A stretch of DNA of 64,000 nucleotides, taken from Morchella semilibera. Lineage: Eukaryota > Ascomycota > Pezizomycetes > Pezizales > Morchellaceae. The notes under the pieces are model-generated. The model worked only from the letters and a program-made list of their open reading frames with translations, was not told where the DNA came from and searched no databases. Shown piece by piece: positions 43,505 through 56,562 of the stretch. The stretch lies in NCBI GenBank assembly GCA_009192285.1, contig WBVU01000003.1, positions 775,973 through 839,972 of the forward strand, in the 5' to 3' direction. The position numbers were made by a program, and so were the translations under genes. Positions within the stretch are counted from its first letter, which is position 1; each line of letters begins with the position of its first letter.

Positions 43505-45048
43505 GTTGGGGGGTGTGGTGGGGACGGGGGCATAGACGGGGGGTATTGGGAGGTTGTATGTCTGCTAGGTCCTCTATTTTTGTTCACGTATTGTATGTAC
43601 TGTATGTATTGTATAATAAAAGTAGTATGAAGTATTGTAGATATTGTTCTTGATATTGGCCGTCAATGGGAGGGGGGGGGTGTAGTGGTGATGGTGGTGA
43701 TGATGATTATGGGGACAGACAGACGGACAACAGACAGAAATGGATTAAACGTCTACTCGAATGCTGGGAATTGTTCTAACGCTTTGCAGGCTGGTTTTTG
43801 CGGGGAAAGTTGTGGGGAAGCCTTGGAACATTACGCTTACGGGGGGGGAGGGAGGGAGAGAAAGGGACTAGGGTAGCAGCTAGATGGGTGGAATGGAAGT
43901 ACAAGTCTGGATATCTCAATCAAGGAGAGAAAGAGAGAGAAAGAGAGAGGAGCCCTGGACCTGAGGTCATTGGATTGATTGGGTGGGGAAGTGAGAGGGA
44001 AAAAAAAAAAGAAAAAGAAAAAGAAAAAAAGAAGAGGACTGAGACAGAGCTAGAGGACACTTTACGGGTTTCCAGATGTAGGTGTATGTATATGCTTATG
44101 TAGATACATGTAGATCTAGAGTACATGGAGTAGAGGGAGAGTATTTCAATTCCCTCTCCCACGCTTGCAATGTATCCAAACGCGACAATTATGCTTTCGA
44201 TAACACAGGAAAGAAGAGGAAGAAGAAGGCTCTGATCATGTAGGGGGATGCCATTGTAACCACGGTCTGAGGTGCCGAGCGCTCATATTGCTGTCTGTTT
44301 GGTATTGTAATACATAAGCACATATACGGCAATTAATAATGAAGCTTCTTTCCTACACATGGGGGGTGTGTATGGGGCAGAGTAGTTATAGTGTCTGAAC
44401 AGAGCACAGAGCTCTCTCTCTCCATTTGTTGTCATGTAGACAGACCTCCCACACCAATTGCATTCTGATTAATACTGTACAGGGATAGCTCGTCACGGCT
44501 ATTTTCGGTGCAACGTTGCTGGGTTCGGGAATGAGTGCATCCGCCGGTTATTCATTTACCCGAGGAGATGTTTGGATGGTATTTCTTTTTCAGAGAGGAG
44601 AGAAGGAAGACTGTGCGTATCATAACCAAGACTGATCCATCGGTATACATTGTATGCATACATCAGTACACACGGTGTCGGTATACACTGTACCTAATGC
44701 AATTGTAGCATTCTCTCATGTGCATCCCCATCGCTCTCTCCTGAAGCTTAGCTGCATGTAAGATCTGTTCTCTCTCTCACCTTTCTTCTTTCCCCTACCC
44801 CCTCTCTCTCTTCCCCCCCCCCTCCCCCTTCTCTCCCCCCTCTCCCCCTCTCCCCCTCTCCCCTCCCCCCATGTCACCCCCCATGTCATACACCACCACC
44901 ACCACCACCACATTCACACCCACACCACCACCACCACCACCACCAACATCCTAACAACTGCTGCAAGCCCGCTCATGCCGCTGCCCACCCCCTCAATCAC
45001 CATTCATTCACCCAGACAGCACACAGCAGTCACCGAGGACTCCCAGGT
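43505..45048. promoter_or_regulatory. Shared divergent promoter region of the activator and repressor genes
   Basis: 1.54 kb between the two start codons, with long CT-rich tracts on the repressor side (about 44766-44880), ACC trinucleotide repeats (about 44890-44945) and GA-rich tracts on the activator side. Shared control is expected because qutA/qutR and qa-1F/qa-1S homologues are divergent neighbours. Confidence 0.6.
44546..44561. promoter_or_regulatory. Candidate activator-binding site
   Basis: GGTTATTCATTTACCC matches the published Qa-1F/QutA palindrome GGRTAARYRYTTAYCC at 13 of 16 positions. It lies in the shared promoter, where autoregulation by the activator would be expected. Position and similarity are seen; function is inference. 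Confidence 0.4.
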
Positions 45049-46810
45049 ATGGATCAACATCAACACCAACACCCCACGATATCAACACCACCACCACCAC
45101 CATCACCCACAATCCCCACTGCTCCTCAATCACATCAACCTACTACAACCCACCCAATGAAACGTAAACTGGCAGAGGTGGCAGACCTCGATACTCAACG
45201 TCCACGCTCTCCCCTTGGTCCCTCTCTCCCTCTCCCTCCCCCCTCATCCTCATCTTCTCACAACACCCCCCTCCCCCGCCCACAGATCCCCCCACCCATG
45301 CTAGCCACCCGTCCAAAGAGCTTCCCCACCAATGCCTCAATCGCCCTCATCGGCCTGCGGTGCGTCGGAAAGACCACAATTGGCGTCATAGTCTCCTCGA
45401 CCCTCCGCCGCCGCCTCATCGACGCGGATATGCACTTTATCCAGGTCACGGGAATGGCCGCCGGTCAGTACGCCACCGCCCACGGATGGCCAGCATACCG
45501 CAACAAGGAGGCCCAGATCCTCGCCGATATCCTGCGCGACTACGACACGGGCGCCGTCATCGTCTGCTCCAGCGGATGCGTCGAAAAGGCCAGCTCCAGG
45601 GCCCTGCTGCGAAACTGGATGGAGAGGCATCCCGTCATCCATGTGGTCCGCCGCGAGAAGGAGGTCGAGGCCTACATCAGCCCCCAATCCCCATCAGGAT
45701 CGACCCCCCAGCAAGCCACAACTCAGGTGCAGCAGCTACTGGCCCCCGGCAGCGCAGCGGCAACACCATCGGCGCAGACCCTCCGGAGACTCGCGGCGAG
45801 GCGCGAGCCCGTCTACACCGTGTGCTCAAACTTTGAGTTCTACAACCTGTGGGACAAGCAGCAGCAGCAGCTGGCAAAGCACGGCAAGTCGCCCCCCTCG
45901 TCGCCCACGCTCAAGAAGCTCGAGCAGGACTTTTTGCGACTGCTCAACTTTGCCTTTCAGCAGGAGATGGCGCCGCTCATCGTCTGGGACCGCAACAGCC
46001 CGCATCCCGCCTCGGCGGCCGCGTCGACGGCACTGGAGGACCGCTTGTATACCTATGCGCTTGTACTGCCCCCGCATGCGTTGTTTGGGCCTATCGACTG
46101 GGGACGGATCGACCTGGATGACCTCGGGGCGACGGTCGAGGCGTTTGATCTGAGGGTTGACTATCTGCTACACTCTGGGATGCCCGCGGGGTCGAACGAG
46201 AGGGACATTCTATCGAATCTCCGGTTCGTCAGCAAGCAGTTTGCCCATGTCCGCAGACAGTCGAGTCTCCCCATCATCTACCATGTTGGAACCGTCAACC
46301 AGGACGGATCCTTCCCCGCTCGCCCCACGGACGCAAAGAGCGAGGACGACTACTTCAGCCTTCTCTACCACGGTCTCCGCCTGGGGGCAGAATACCTCGT
46401 CGTGGATCTCCAGTACAGCGACCAGCGGATCAGAGAGCTCGTCGCCTCCAAAGGCGCAACAAAGATCATTGGCTCGTACCACGAAAAGTCAAACATTGGC
46501 TGGGACAGCCCCGAACGAATGAAGGCCTACGACCGGGCAGCACAGCTTGGCTGCGACATTGCCCGGCTGAGCCAAAAGGCCGCAAGCCTAGATGATAACT
46601 TTGCTGCGATCGCCTTTGGATGGGAGGTCAAGCGGAGAAGAGACGCCGCAAGTGCCGAGCGCAGCAGAAACAGCCCCGCACAGCAGCAGCAGCAGCTCCC
46701 GCCCCTGATAGTATTCAACACCGGCAAGTTGGGGAGGATGTCACGCTTCATGAACCGGGTATTATCACCCGTCACGCACCCGCTAATCAACGAGTATCGG
46801 AAGCAGAAGA

Positions 46811-46843
<33 letters not shown>

Positions 46844-48018
46844 CCCCGGTGGACGAGGAGGACGCCATTACGCCGCGGGAGGCCCTCATCGCGATCCATG
46901 CCTGCTCGATGCTGCCGCGGCGACAGTTCTGCATCTTCGGGTCGGCCATCACGCACTCGCTCTCGCCGGCAATGCACAATGCCGCCTACGAGGCATACGG
47001 GCTCCCCCACAACTACCGCGTGCAGCAGGCCGCCACCATCAACGAGCTCCTCCACATCGTGCAGGACCCAAACTTTGGCGGCGCCTCCATCACCCTGCCC
47101 TTCAAGCTCGAGATCATCCCCCTGCTCCACAGCATCTCCGACCACGCCCGCGCAATCGGGGCCGTCAATACGATAGTCCCCATCCGCTCGGACCACGGCG
47201 ACGGCTCCCAGCCAAGCCTCCACGGCGACAACACAGACTGGATCGGCATCCGCACGTGCACCCTCCGCTACCTCACGCCCGTCAATGCCATCACCGCACG
47301 CACCAGCGCGCTCGTCGTCGGGGCCGGTGGAATGGCCCGCGCCGCCGTCTACGCGCTGCAGAAGCTCGGCGTCGAAAACATCTTCATCTACGGCCGCTCC
47401 GCCAACCGCGCCGCCGACCTCGCCCATTACTTCAACAACCGATCACGCAGCAGCAGCCTCGCCGTGCCACCCTGCAACTCGCCCTCCGGCGCATCCTCGC
47501 CCACCAACAACGCCAGCAGCAAGAGTACCGTCCGCGTGCTCCCCAGCCTCGACAACCGCTGGCCAGAGGAGTTCTTCCTGCCGAGCATCGTGGTCAGCTG
47601 CATCCCCGCACACAGCATCCAGGGCGCGCCGCCGGCAAACTTTACGCTGCCCTCGGAGTGGCTGGCCAGCCCCACGGGCGGCGTCTGCGTCGAGGTATGC
47701 ATATTCCACATCCTGTTCTTGCCGCGCGCCGATGATCTGACGAAGGTGAACCTGCAACAACAGCTCGCATATAAGCCGCGCGTCACGCCGCTGCTGCACC
47801 AGGTGCGCGCGCTGGCGCATAAGGGCTGGATCGGCGTCGACGGGCTCGAGGTGCTGCCCGAGCAGGGCTATGCGCAGTTTGAGATGTTTCTGGGGCGCCA
47901 GGCGCCCAGGAAGGTGATGAGGGAGGCGGTTGAGGAGGCGTATTCGAAGGCGCAGGCGCAGGCGCAGTCCCTGGGGGGCCCGGCGAGTGAGGGGGAGTTG
48001 GACTGGGTGGTTAGGTAG
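45049..48018 (+). CDS. qutR: Quinate repressor, AROM-derived regulatory protein (QutR/Qa-1S type), 2 exons
   Basis: Exons 45049-47694 and 47764-48018; 966 residues from the first ATG, or 930 from a second in-frame ATG at 45157 (MKRKLAEVADL), nearer the usual ~930. Domains: shikimate-kinase-like with P-loop GLRCVGKTT (about residues 98-260), type-I dehydroquinase-like (about 360-560; SYHEKS retains His, but the Schiff-base lysine site reads CDIARL), a glutamine run from CAG repeats (about 588-598), and shikimate-dehydrogenase-like (from about 620; LSPAMHNAAY, ITLPFK, GDNTDW, VVGAGGMARAA). The 69-nt intron (GTATGC donor, CTGAC branch, CAACAG acceptor) is in frame with no stop. Splicing joins GVCVE to LAYKPRVTPLL as in the family. 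It represses quinate-use genes by binding the activator when inducer is absent. Confidence 0.93.
46812..46842 (+). repeat. CAG microsatellite inside the repressor coding region
   Basis: About ten CAG units encode the polyglutamine linker between the dehydroquinase-like and shikimate-dehydrogenase-like domains. Such runs often vary in length between strains. Confidence 0.8.
47695..47763 (+). other. In-frame 69-nt intron of the repressor gene
   Basis: Starts GTATGC, has CTGAC 26 bp before the end, and ends CAACAG. It is divisible by three and stop-free, so an unspliced message would add 23 residues in the middle of the conserved VE-LAYKP block of the shikimate-dehydrogenase-like domain. Confidence 0.82.
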
Positions 48019-51000
48019 TAGTTTTGGAGCGGGGGCATGTATATATATACCAGTTTTTTTTTCTTTTTTTTCTTTTTGGCTATGCGTTCATTTTGGCTTT
48101 GTGTTTGTTTGTCTTCTTTGTCTGTCGGGAGTCATGAAGGTGGGAGGGGGAGTTGTAAGATATATAAGCAGCGTTGGATATGGATATGGATATGAATATG
48201 ATATGATGCGATGTGCGTAATATACACAACCCAGACAGTGGTGTCGCCAGAAGTCGGATGACGTACAAGGGGGGCCTTTAATTTCCATTCCTCCAGGGGG
48301 GCATTTGTGGGTGGGATGGTGGGGTTCGTCATGGGCTATCACTCGGTGATGGTTTCGACTCAGTACGTTTCAATTAGACCTCTGCAGCCGCGTATTCGAC
48401 TGTACCTAATGCATGCAAGTTACAATAGCCAGAGGGGTGTCCGTATAGATTAAGCGGCTTTCCCTTGGCTTGGGTGGTGATTGGAGTGCTGTCCGGAACG
48501 CTGCAGGGGGCGGGTTGTGGTATACCGCTGTGGCTGTACGGGGTGGCTGCTGGGGCTGTCACTTCGGTAGGGCGTGAGAACACCGTGACAGGTGTTACCA
48601 TGGGTAAGTAACCCGACAAGGTGGATTGTTGAGCTAACCCTGTTTGGGGGCAGGGGCGGGGGGTCGTTTTGTGGGGGAGGGTCGTTGGCTATGATGGGTG
48701 GGTGGGTAGGGGTGTGTGTGGGGTGCGTGGCGAGTGATATCTTGTGATGAGGGTTGGCGATTATTGTACTTCATACTGCATGCAACCGTAGGGGGCTGAT
48801 TGGTTGGTTGGTGCTTCACATGTAGGGACGATGCAGGCCCTGCCGAGGACTATCTCATGTCGGAGGATGGAGGCTTAGATCTGCCCCCACAGTGGCTAGC
48901 TCTAGAATCGCGGGTTGGGGTAATGTCTAGGGCCTTATGAAATACGCACCTTCACGGGATATCACTCGGCTGTCGTTCAAGGTGTGATAGCTTGTATAGC
49001 CCTGGTCGGCTGGGCTTGTCTACCTATTAGGCTGTTTCGTACCTTTGGGCATCCGTATTTGCAAGCTATGCAAAGGAATTAGGGGGTGGGGCATGTTTTG
49101 CGCGGCGTTCTTGTGGGGGAGGTGGGTCGGTGTTAGTGGGTTGGATGTTACGTTATGGTGTGTGAAGAGGCGTGGGGAAACGAATTGGAAGCGAGCCATT
49201 GTTCAGTGTGTAGGTACATGTGTCTTGATTCAACACTGTCCATGGGTCGAAAGATACAAAACAGAGGAACCAAGATCGGAGAATTTTGATGTTGGAACTA
49301 GGAATTTGGTATGTAGGCTAGGCTAAGGGCTCTTGCGATAGGTTTTGGATCTTGTGGTATAAACAGTGTTGTCCAAATATACTAGGCAGGTGCCGAAATA
49401 AATATACCTTTTACTATACATTTAATACCTTTACCGGCGGTATCTGCTCCATGGGGAAATGGAGTAAAAGGCTACTAGGTGGGGTAGGCTACTAGGTGGG
49501 GTAGGCAATGGACCAAGAATATCGTTTTGAGAACGTCTCTATGGGAAAAGAATTAATTAATACATCCTCACAGCAGGTGGATCTGAGACGTACAGATCTC
49601 GACGCGGGAATTTATTTCTCGGCCGAATTAGTGATAAATACCCTTTAGGGGCTCCAGACCTTAATGTAGAGCTGACCGCTTGGCCCAGGGCCTGATTGGG
49701 GGGCATATATAGAGCAGCGGGCGGCCGGGCGAGGCGGAGGGTACAGCGAGGCAGAATTTCGCAAATTAAACCAGAGAGATCTGCATCTTCTAGTAAAAAG
49801 CACCAAGCCTTTCCAGAACCTCCACGCTCTATACCAGACGTATTTGAGCTGCGCAGGGGTAGCTTAAGTTTTGCAGACGGCAAGTTTTGCAGGAATTAAG
49901 TATTTCTAGCCTCTGTGCTTAACACTTTTAAGAGCTGGATAAAATGTTTTTTTTTTTTTTTTGAATTAAGTGTATTTGTTTAAGGTACAAAACATTGCAT
50001 AAATTATAAAATATGATATAAATAACCTCTGGATAAAACGCTTTTCCGCAGGGTAATTTATAAGTCCGGGCAATGAAGTATTATAATATCAAACTCATTA
50101 GATCCAGACATCCGGATCCTGCTTGGCCGCGCGTACCCTATTCCTTACATCAGGAGCTCCCCTCTCTCATATCGGAAATGGGTGGAAATTCACTTCCGTA
50201 CCCCAGCCATCGCCAGCTATTCTGTAAGAATACGGTATTAATATATTGACACAGTATCGATATGGTATTCTATTTATGATGCTGATTAATTAAACCGCCA
50301 TTCTTGACCCAATACCTTACATCCCTACCTCACTTCCGAGACTGTAGTTATGGTAATTGTTGGAGATTCTTGTTTGGCTCCGTTAATTGTTGCTGTTTAT
50401 CGTAACAAGCAATATAATATTCCTTTATTAGGTGGTGCACGGTCCAGGTCGTCCAATTGAAGGGATGTTCCGCAAGAGCAGCTTAAACTAAACGTCTGCA
50501 TCGTCTGCATAACAAATTTGCCCCGTTGCGCCGTTGGCAACACTTAAAACAAGACATAAGACTGTACCTCAACTAGTTAGGTTTTGATAGGTGCACTGCT
50601 CCACTCACTCCAAAGTGCGAACCACACTAACTACCGCATGCGGATCGGATAGCCTGCATGCATCGTAGGCCATGCAAGCCTAGAAGACCAAGCGGAGGAG
50701 GTGATTGGACTAGCGGCGGTGGCAAAGACCCAAGTTTGTGCGCATGTTGGTACATACATAGCCCTTCGCACCGGTACTCTAGTGTTCCAAGGTCTTCAAC
50801 GAATTCCGCAGCATCGCTATTAGCCAGAATAAACCGTTGCTTTCGACCAGAGGGATTATGCACGAAACGTGCCAAGAATATTCTAGAAGACTTTATGATG
50901 TATGTGGAGACTTTATGATGTATGTGGGATACCAACACCGTTATAATTATATCTACACACACACACACACACGCACCCTTCTTCGAATAGTTCAAGGTTC

Positions 51001-52100
51001 TCAAACCATCCTATACCCATAAGCATGCCACGCATCGTATAATTGGGGCAGGTAAATAGTACCGGCCATTGCAAGCCTTGTCTCTAGGCTTTTTTTGCAG
51101 TAGTTCTCGCCTAGTACCCGCACCTATTGGTGAACCAAAATCAACCCTTATTGAGCTATTCAACCAATCAGTCAAGAGAGGACGAGCTTTTGCGATAGCA
51201 ACAAATGTACTTTGGTTAAGTTAGTGATTGTAATTGGGTATCGACTGTAGGCGTATATACATAACACAACATATTCTGATGCGTGTAAGTATTTTGTTGT
51301 TACCGTCGTCGTTGTCTGCATACGGACACGTATCGAACTACATACGTAGGTTGTGTCTGCCTTTACTCTACACGTACACCATCAGCGCTTATTCAACCGA
51401 GTACCGCACGCGCGACCAATGTCTAGAGAGAATTCGTACCAACTCATCACAAAGTTAATTAATTAATGGCAGTCATTTCTAGTTCGGTGGCGTGACAAGT
51501 ATCATTGTATCATGAGAACATCCAGAAAGGTAGTTAGAACCAGCGCCAGCCCAGACAAACGGTTAACGCCCAAACACTTTTCAACTACCTAGTCTCTTGA
51601 TGACCCTCTCTGATTGTCGCTAGTGCCATGCACCTAGCTGATTCGTGCAAATCATACTCGCCTGAAACTACATTCTACTAGTATAGTAATTATTCCTCAC
51701 TTTTACATACATTTATCCACTCTAGTATCCAGGCGCACTGCCAGGTTATTAGATCTATATATAAAGAGCTTACCGCAACTAAACATTTTCCTGCAACCCC
51801 CCCCCCCCCCGAAATCACTTTCCAGCTTTATCTGTCAAAAAACCCTTTTATCGATAGCTCTCTACACCAACTATACTAGCATATCAGTACCACTAGTAAA
51901 CCTTGTCGTCACACCCTACCTGTTACGCGAAGGGTGAAAGTCCATGTCTATATACTAAAACTCTTGCGAGTCTCATTCAACCTTTTCGGCGGAATTCAGT
52001 AAGAGTGGCCAGAAATCTCTAAAATCTATAGCTCCTAATTTGTTAACTTGACTTGCCAAGGTGTCGCAGATCTACCCCACTCCCCCGTGATACCACCTTA
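48019..52100. other. 4-kb gene-poor stretch with small direct repeats
   Basis: No supported gene. It contains the repressor 3' UTR, a 17-bp tandem duplication (49470-49503, unit GGCTACTAGGTGGGGTA), a T16-type run (about 49948), a 20-bp perfect tandem duplication (50888-50927) and an AC repeat (about 50955-50972). A C-run (about 51799-51812) follows the TATA box of the next gene. A minus-strand frame at 48374-48619 has protein-like composition but no family match. Confidence 0.5.
51758..51765 (+). promoter_or_regulatory. TATA box of the first small membrane-protein gene
   Basis: TATATAAA in the context CTATATATAAAGAGC, about 340 bp before the ATG at 52101. The distance suggests a long 5' UTR, possibly with an intron (a CAGTAAGAG donor-like site near 51998 and GTCGCAG near 52063). 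Confidence 0.35.
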
Positions 52101-52598
52101 ATGTATATCCACCGAGCCCTAAATAGGTCTATAACAGGCGGTTATTATCCACACATACTCTTTGCCAGAGCGGAAAGTAGTGTGAGCACGGATATCATTA
52201 CCATCACGACCAGCATTATCAGCGTTTTGATCGCAATAATTGGTATAATACAAGGCTATAAGCTTTGGAGGCATCACATGAGAAATGTATGAAAAGTCCA
52301 AGGATAGGTTAATTAAGGAAGCCAAGGCGCTTGGATTGTCCGAGGATTAATTGATACCTCTAATTATCACCTGGCTAATAGTCCATACAAATAGTCATCC
52401 ACATCACCCGTCATGGTCAACCAGGCGCCCGAACTTAGTTCGCCACTCCGTAGCCCTACGATCATGCTCACAGCCATCGATTTGGACATGACACCCTCTA
52501 ATACCGGTCCTGCAGCTGAGCACAGGGGTGTTGCCCGTGTATCTACTCTCGATGCTGATGATTTTGAGGATGTTGACCAGCCAGTTACCCCGAGGTAA
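52101..52598 (+). CDS. Small single-pass membrane protein, paralogue 1 (2 exons)
   Basis: Exons 52101-52286 and 52395-52598 with a 108-bp intron (GTATGA donor, AAATAG acceptor), 129 residues. A short N-terminal part precedes one helix, ESSVSTDIITITTSIISVLI continuing AIIGIIQGYKLW, then a basic stop (RHHMRN). The second exon is an acidic, Ser/Thr/Pro-rich tail ending FEDVDQPVTPR. The helix and its position next to a phase-0 intron are shared with the gene at 57449-58158. An upstream exon ending at 52164 (CCAG before AGCGGAAAG) is possible. Function unknown; the topology suggests an outside N-terminus and a cytosolic tail, but this is inference. Confidence 0.55.
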
Positions 52599-55500
52599 CA
52601 TAGAACAGCTGGTTCTTACAAGATTTTGAGATAGTTTTGATTAGAATCAGATGTAAAAAAAAAAGCCATGGTCGATCGTAGATATCGGATAGCTATGACA
52701 TAACCAGGTCAAACCCAGCGCTATGAGATCGATGCTAAAACCTACATACATCTACAGACTACCAGTTTTCTTAGTTTTATTTTGCGACGTTACTTTCCTT
52801 TCCATCAATTCACACTCACTTCTTTCATATCTTCTACCATCATTATAGCATTTCTTGGAGGGGATAAATTTTGGTCGGATCTTAAATACCGATCGCACAT
52901 GTAAACATTTTCTATCCTAGTGCTTTTTCTTAGATATGTGATTAGATCTAGATTGATGCCGAAATTGTGTGGGCTCGGCTTTCGTGGTGCTTTGTTGAGG
53001 GAAGCTTCTCTTTGTTGATTTTTATTTCATTCCATGGCTCAAGGTATAATTTCTGTTATTTTTTTATATACATTTCATCAGAAAATATCCACACGCACTC
53101 ACTACCTTTGCTAACTCACATATGTCCCAAGTATATATAACTAGATATTTATAGTGATACCCAGGTACACCCGAAACGAACAAGACCTGGATACATAAGC
53201 TACGTCCCGCAACCGCCCGGGACTTTTGGCTAAATAAATCTGATTCATGACGTTGTGAGCTGATCGTTAGTCTGGTAAGATATCATCTACACACCATAGG
53301 TGTGAATATTAGTGGGAGCACACTGATATATAGGTCGACTCTTCATCTACTATCCCATAACAATCTCGTTCTACATTGAGAGTATACGTATCCGAGTGAT
53401 ACATTATGACGTGAAAGCCATAAGTATGTCGTTTGTCCTTATGTTCTGGTGAATGCCCTTCCGTTAGGTCCTGAATGATTTTTTAGTTAAGGCCCTATAG
53501 CTATATATCTACTTGCTAGCTATAGAAGAAAATCCAGCTTAGTAAATTCTCAAGCCTATCATCACCGGCCTTCCGTCTGGCCAAGAATAACTTCTAAATA
53601 GTGATAAGAACTGGACCATTACCAATGATAAATATTAATACACCTCGGTAAATGTAATATATTACCACTCTAAACCCTGCGATAGGTCCCAAGCTTAAGT
53701 TCCATGACTCCATGCTTAGCCCCGCTGCGCTCTGATACGATCTGGTAATCAAGGGACGACATGATCTCGCCATGTACCCAGAAGATTCGATTTACCGAAA
53801 CAAACTTCTGATCCGATCGTCTATCGAAATTAACATAATTATATAACCCGTCCAAAACTGCAACCAAACATATTACCTTTCCGGATGACTCCAGCGGTGG
53901 CCACGAGGTACAACAAGTAACATGATATAACCTCGTATTGGTTTCGGAATAGACTGGCGTGAGACTCCATATAGAGGCCTTGAATTATTGAATAATTTTA
54001 TTCCCATTTTTCGCAATATGTACGTACATGTACTTACATGATTGGCCTCCGCCACGACATGAACTGATGCCTATATATATAGCTATAGGCATCTACATGT
54101 ATAGATGGGAGCGCCAATAAGCAGAGACTTTGGAAGAAACTTCGACGATCAGCAAGTGGGAGTTACTATATGGACATGTACCCACTTTATAGTTGGGAGC
54201 CCCCTAGCCTCGTGGTTGGTTAATCCACACCAGAAGGTCAAAATTAAAAGAAATACTGATTGGGTCTAGGGACGGGACTGGGAGCTCCCTTGTTTAAATA
54301 ATAAATTATATCCCGGCTGTAACTACTGCCAAGACTTAAAAACATGGAGCCAAAGTCAATCGGGCCACTGTCACGTGCCAATTTACTGTTAGGGAAAGAT
54401 GTATCCACACTTATCAGGCAACAGTTAGCCAGTCGGTTTGAAAAGCTTAAACAGATCTACTATTTGTGGATCTCGCTGATCTTGACACCTTCACTCAGAA
54501 AGTTAATGATAATTGGCGGAGACCGAGAAGAGGTATAGGAGCCACTTAAAAAGTTGATCTTCTCTTTTCTGCTACATAACTGTCCGAAAGGATCACTAGT
54601 GTCTTGGCAAAAGGCTAGTGTATCGAGTGATAATATATGACTCAGTGCATTTAGAGTATATATATATATCCTTCAAGTGATTAGAGGCAAACCAGAGACC
54701 GGCCGAACTTTCGCCCCGTTTCAACCTGGTAGTCTCTTGGTATATGTCAAGGGCCGGTTAGGTAAAATATAGTCTAGCCTAGCAGGACAACACATATTCG
54801 GATCCATCTAGTACTATAGTAACACTACAATAGCAACTGATCTCTAGGAGGAGCCCTCCCGGTGTGTTGGCGTAAGAACATACCTATAATTCATATCATA
54901 TGAGGTCCCTTATTAGCGACGCGCCCCTCCCTCCACAGCCTGATACGCGGCCTTAGCTTTAAGTAAATTAGCATGAGAGGAGATCAATGCTACGTAGCGA
55001 CGACGAAGTTCCAACGTCCCAGTCCCCCGGGCCCCGCTCCCCCACTTTATCTTACTACCGAGCGAGTCCTAAATTCTAGAATTTCGACGGGAAGTCATCG
55101 GATCCACTAATAAATTATAATTTATATATGTATATATATATATAACTGAGGATTCTTCATAATACAGTACTTAGAAGTAATTAAACTATGAGTAATTCAA
55201 CTATGAGTAAGAATATCAAAGTACGGATATATTAATTAGATTAAAGCCCTAGGCACTATATGGCTCAACTTAAGGTATCCTTAAATTTAATTACAGGACG
55301 GCGATCATGGCCGGCCCCCACTATGTACAACCAGATCGGAGGTGGGACTTGATATCCAAAATTCAGCAACTCGCGGCCGCGAGGTGGGCAGTGGTAGCTA
55401 GCCGCTATACCTACGTGCTGTGTTACTGCAAAAAATTAAATTGGCTCTCTCTGTTGAACGTTGGCAGCGCAGCTTATGAGCGGGTGCGTATAGAGCTCGA

Positions 55501-56238
55501 TGTTCGTGGTCCTGCTTTCTGGTTGATCTGTAGACTCTAGAGGACCAGTATTGGTGGTTTTAAGTTTAGGGTCATGTTGAGTCACTGACCTAATATCCCG
55601 ATAGATGCCATTTTCCATACATAAGAATTTGGTAAATGAAGTAAATGATTTACCACTCACAATTTATATGTAATGTTTAGTATAAATGTATCAACAGATG
55701 ATTTTACCTACACTTTTACCAAAGAGCTTTTCTATTAATTAACATAAGTACAACTTCTGATAGTAAATCTTTTCCTCATAGGGTTAGGGTTTTGTAAATT
55801 CGTCCAACTTCATGGTTGGAGAGGTTTCGCAACCGGGATGGGATGTGATTAGAGAATGAAGGCTTAGGTGGGGTCGACAGACTTACTGGAAATCTTCCTG
55901 ATTGGAACTAGAACACTCCCATAGTCCATTAATCGAAAGTGAGAGCTCGTTGCTTTGAGCTATATAGAAAGAAAAAAGGATAAGTGAGAGTTCGAATAAC
56001 GTAGAGTACGGCATTATGGAGCCGAAGGTGTCCTACTTTGTTGGTAATCCGTCGTGAAACCATGCTTTCGGTCGCGAGCTGAATTTAATGTTTTCTCGCG
56101 AAACCTGATCTCTATTCCATGAACCGGTGGTTTTACATGATTCAGTTACTAGGCCGCGAGCCCAGGTGCTAGAAAAAAAAGATCCTTATAGGAAATGGTA
56201 TTTCCTTATTCATCTACGGAGGGTATCCGTCAATTCGT

Positions 56239-56288
56239 TGCTTGCCTTTCTGAGCCCGCCACCTAGGACTGGCTCGGAAAGGCAAGCA
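56239..56288. repeat. Short hairpin
   Basis: TGCTTGCCTTTCTGAGCC pairs with GGCTCGGAAAGGCAAGCA with one mismatch around a 14-base loop. It is not near a recognised gene end, so it is unlikely to be a terminator for anything called here. Confidence 0.45.
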
Positions 56289-56396
56289 GTGCTGGCAACG
56301 GACTACTGGGAGGGTAGTACCGGGCTTGGAGCCATGGACCTAGGCCTCTCTCTTTGGTCTGTTAGTAAAGCCTTCTCTCCGGTCTAAATACATGTA

Positions 56397-56562
56397 CAGT
56401 CTTTCACAGTCGCTTGACGAATACTGCCACTTGACGAACAGGGATTCCAAGTATGGCAGGGAATAGCCAAGCCGCGAGATCTCCGGTCAACTCTAGCTTC
56501 TATTGGCCCAGAGTCCCTTGTTCGTCAACTGGCAGTATTCGTCAAGTGACTGTGAGAGACTG
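56397..56562. mobile_element. 166-bp TA-flanked foldback, Tc1/mariner-type MITE
   Basis: Terminal inverted repeats of about 50 bp start CAGTCTTTCACAGTCGCTTG on the left and CAGTCTCTCACAGTCACTTG on the complementary right end, with few mismatches. TA lies on both sides (56395-56396, 56563-56564). CAGT ends with TA duplication fit Tc1/mariner/pogo non-autonomous elements. No coding capacity. Confidence 0.8.

Noticed and set aside
48374-48619. Minus-strand 81-codon frame with protein-like composition downstream of the repressor
   Set aside because: No family match, no splice or promoter support, and a neighbouring frame is about as open; kept only as a note in the intergenic entry.
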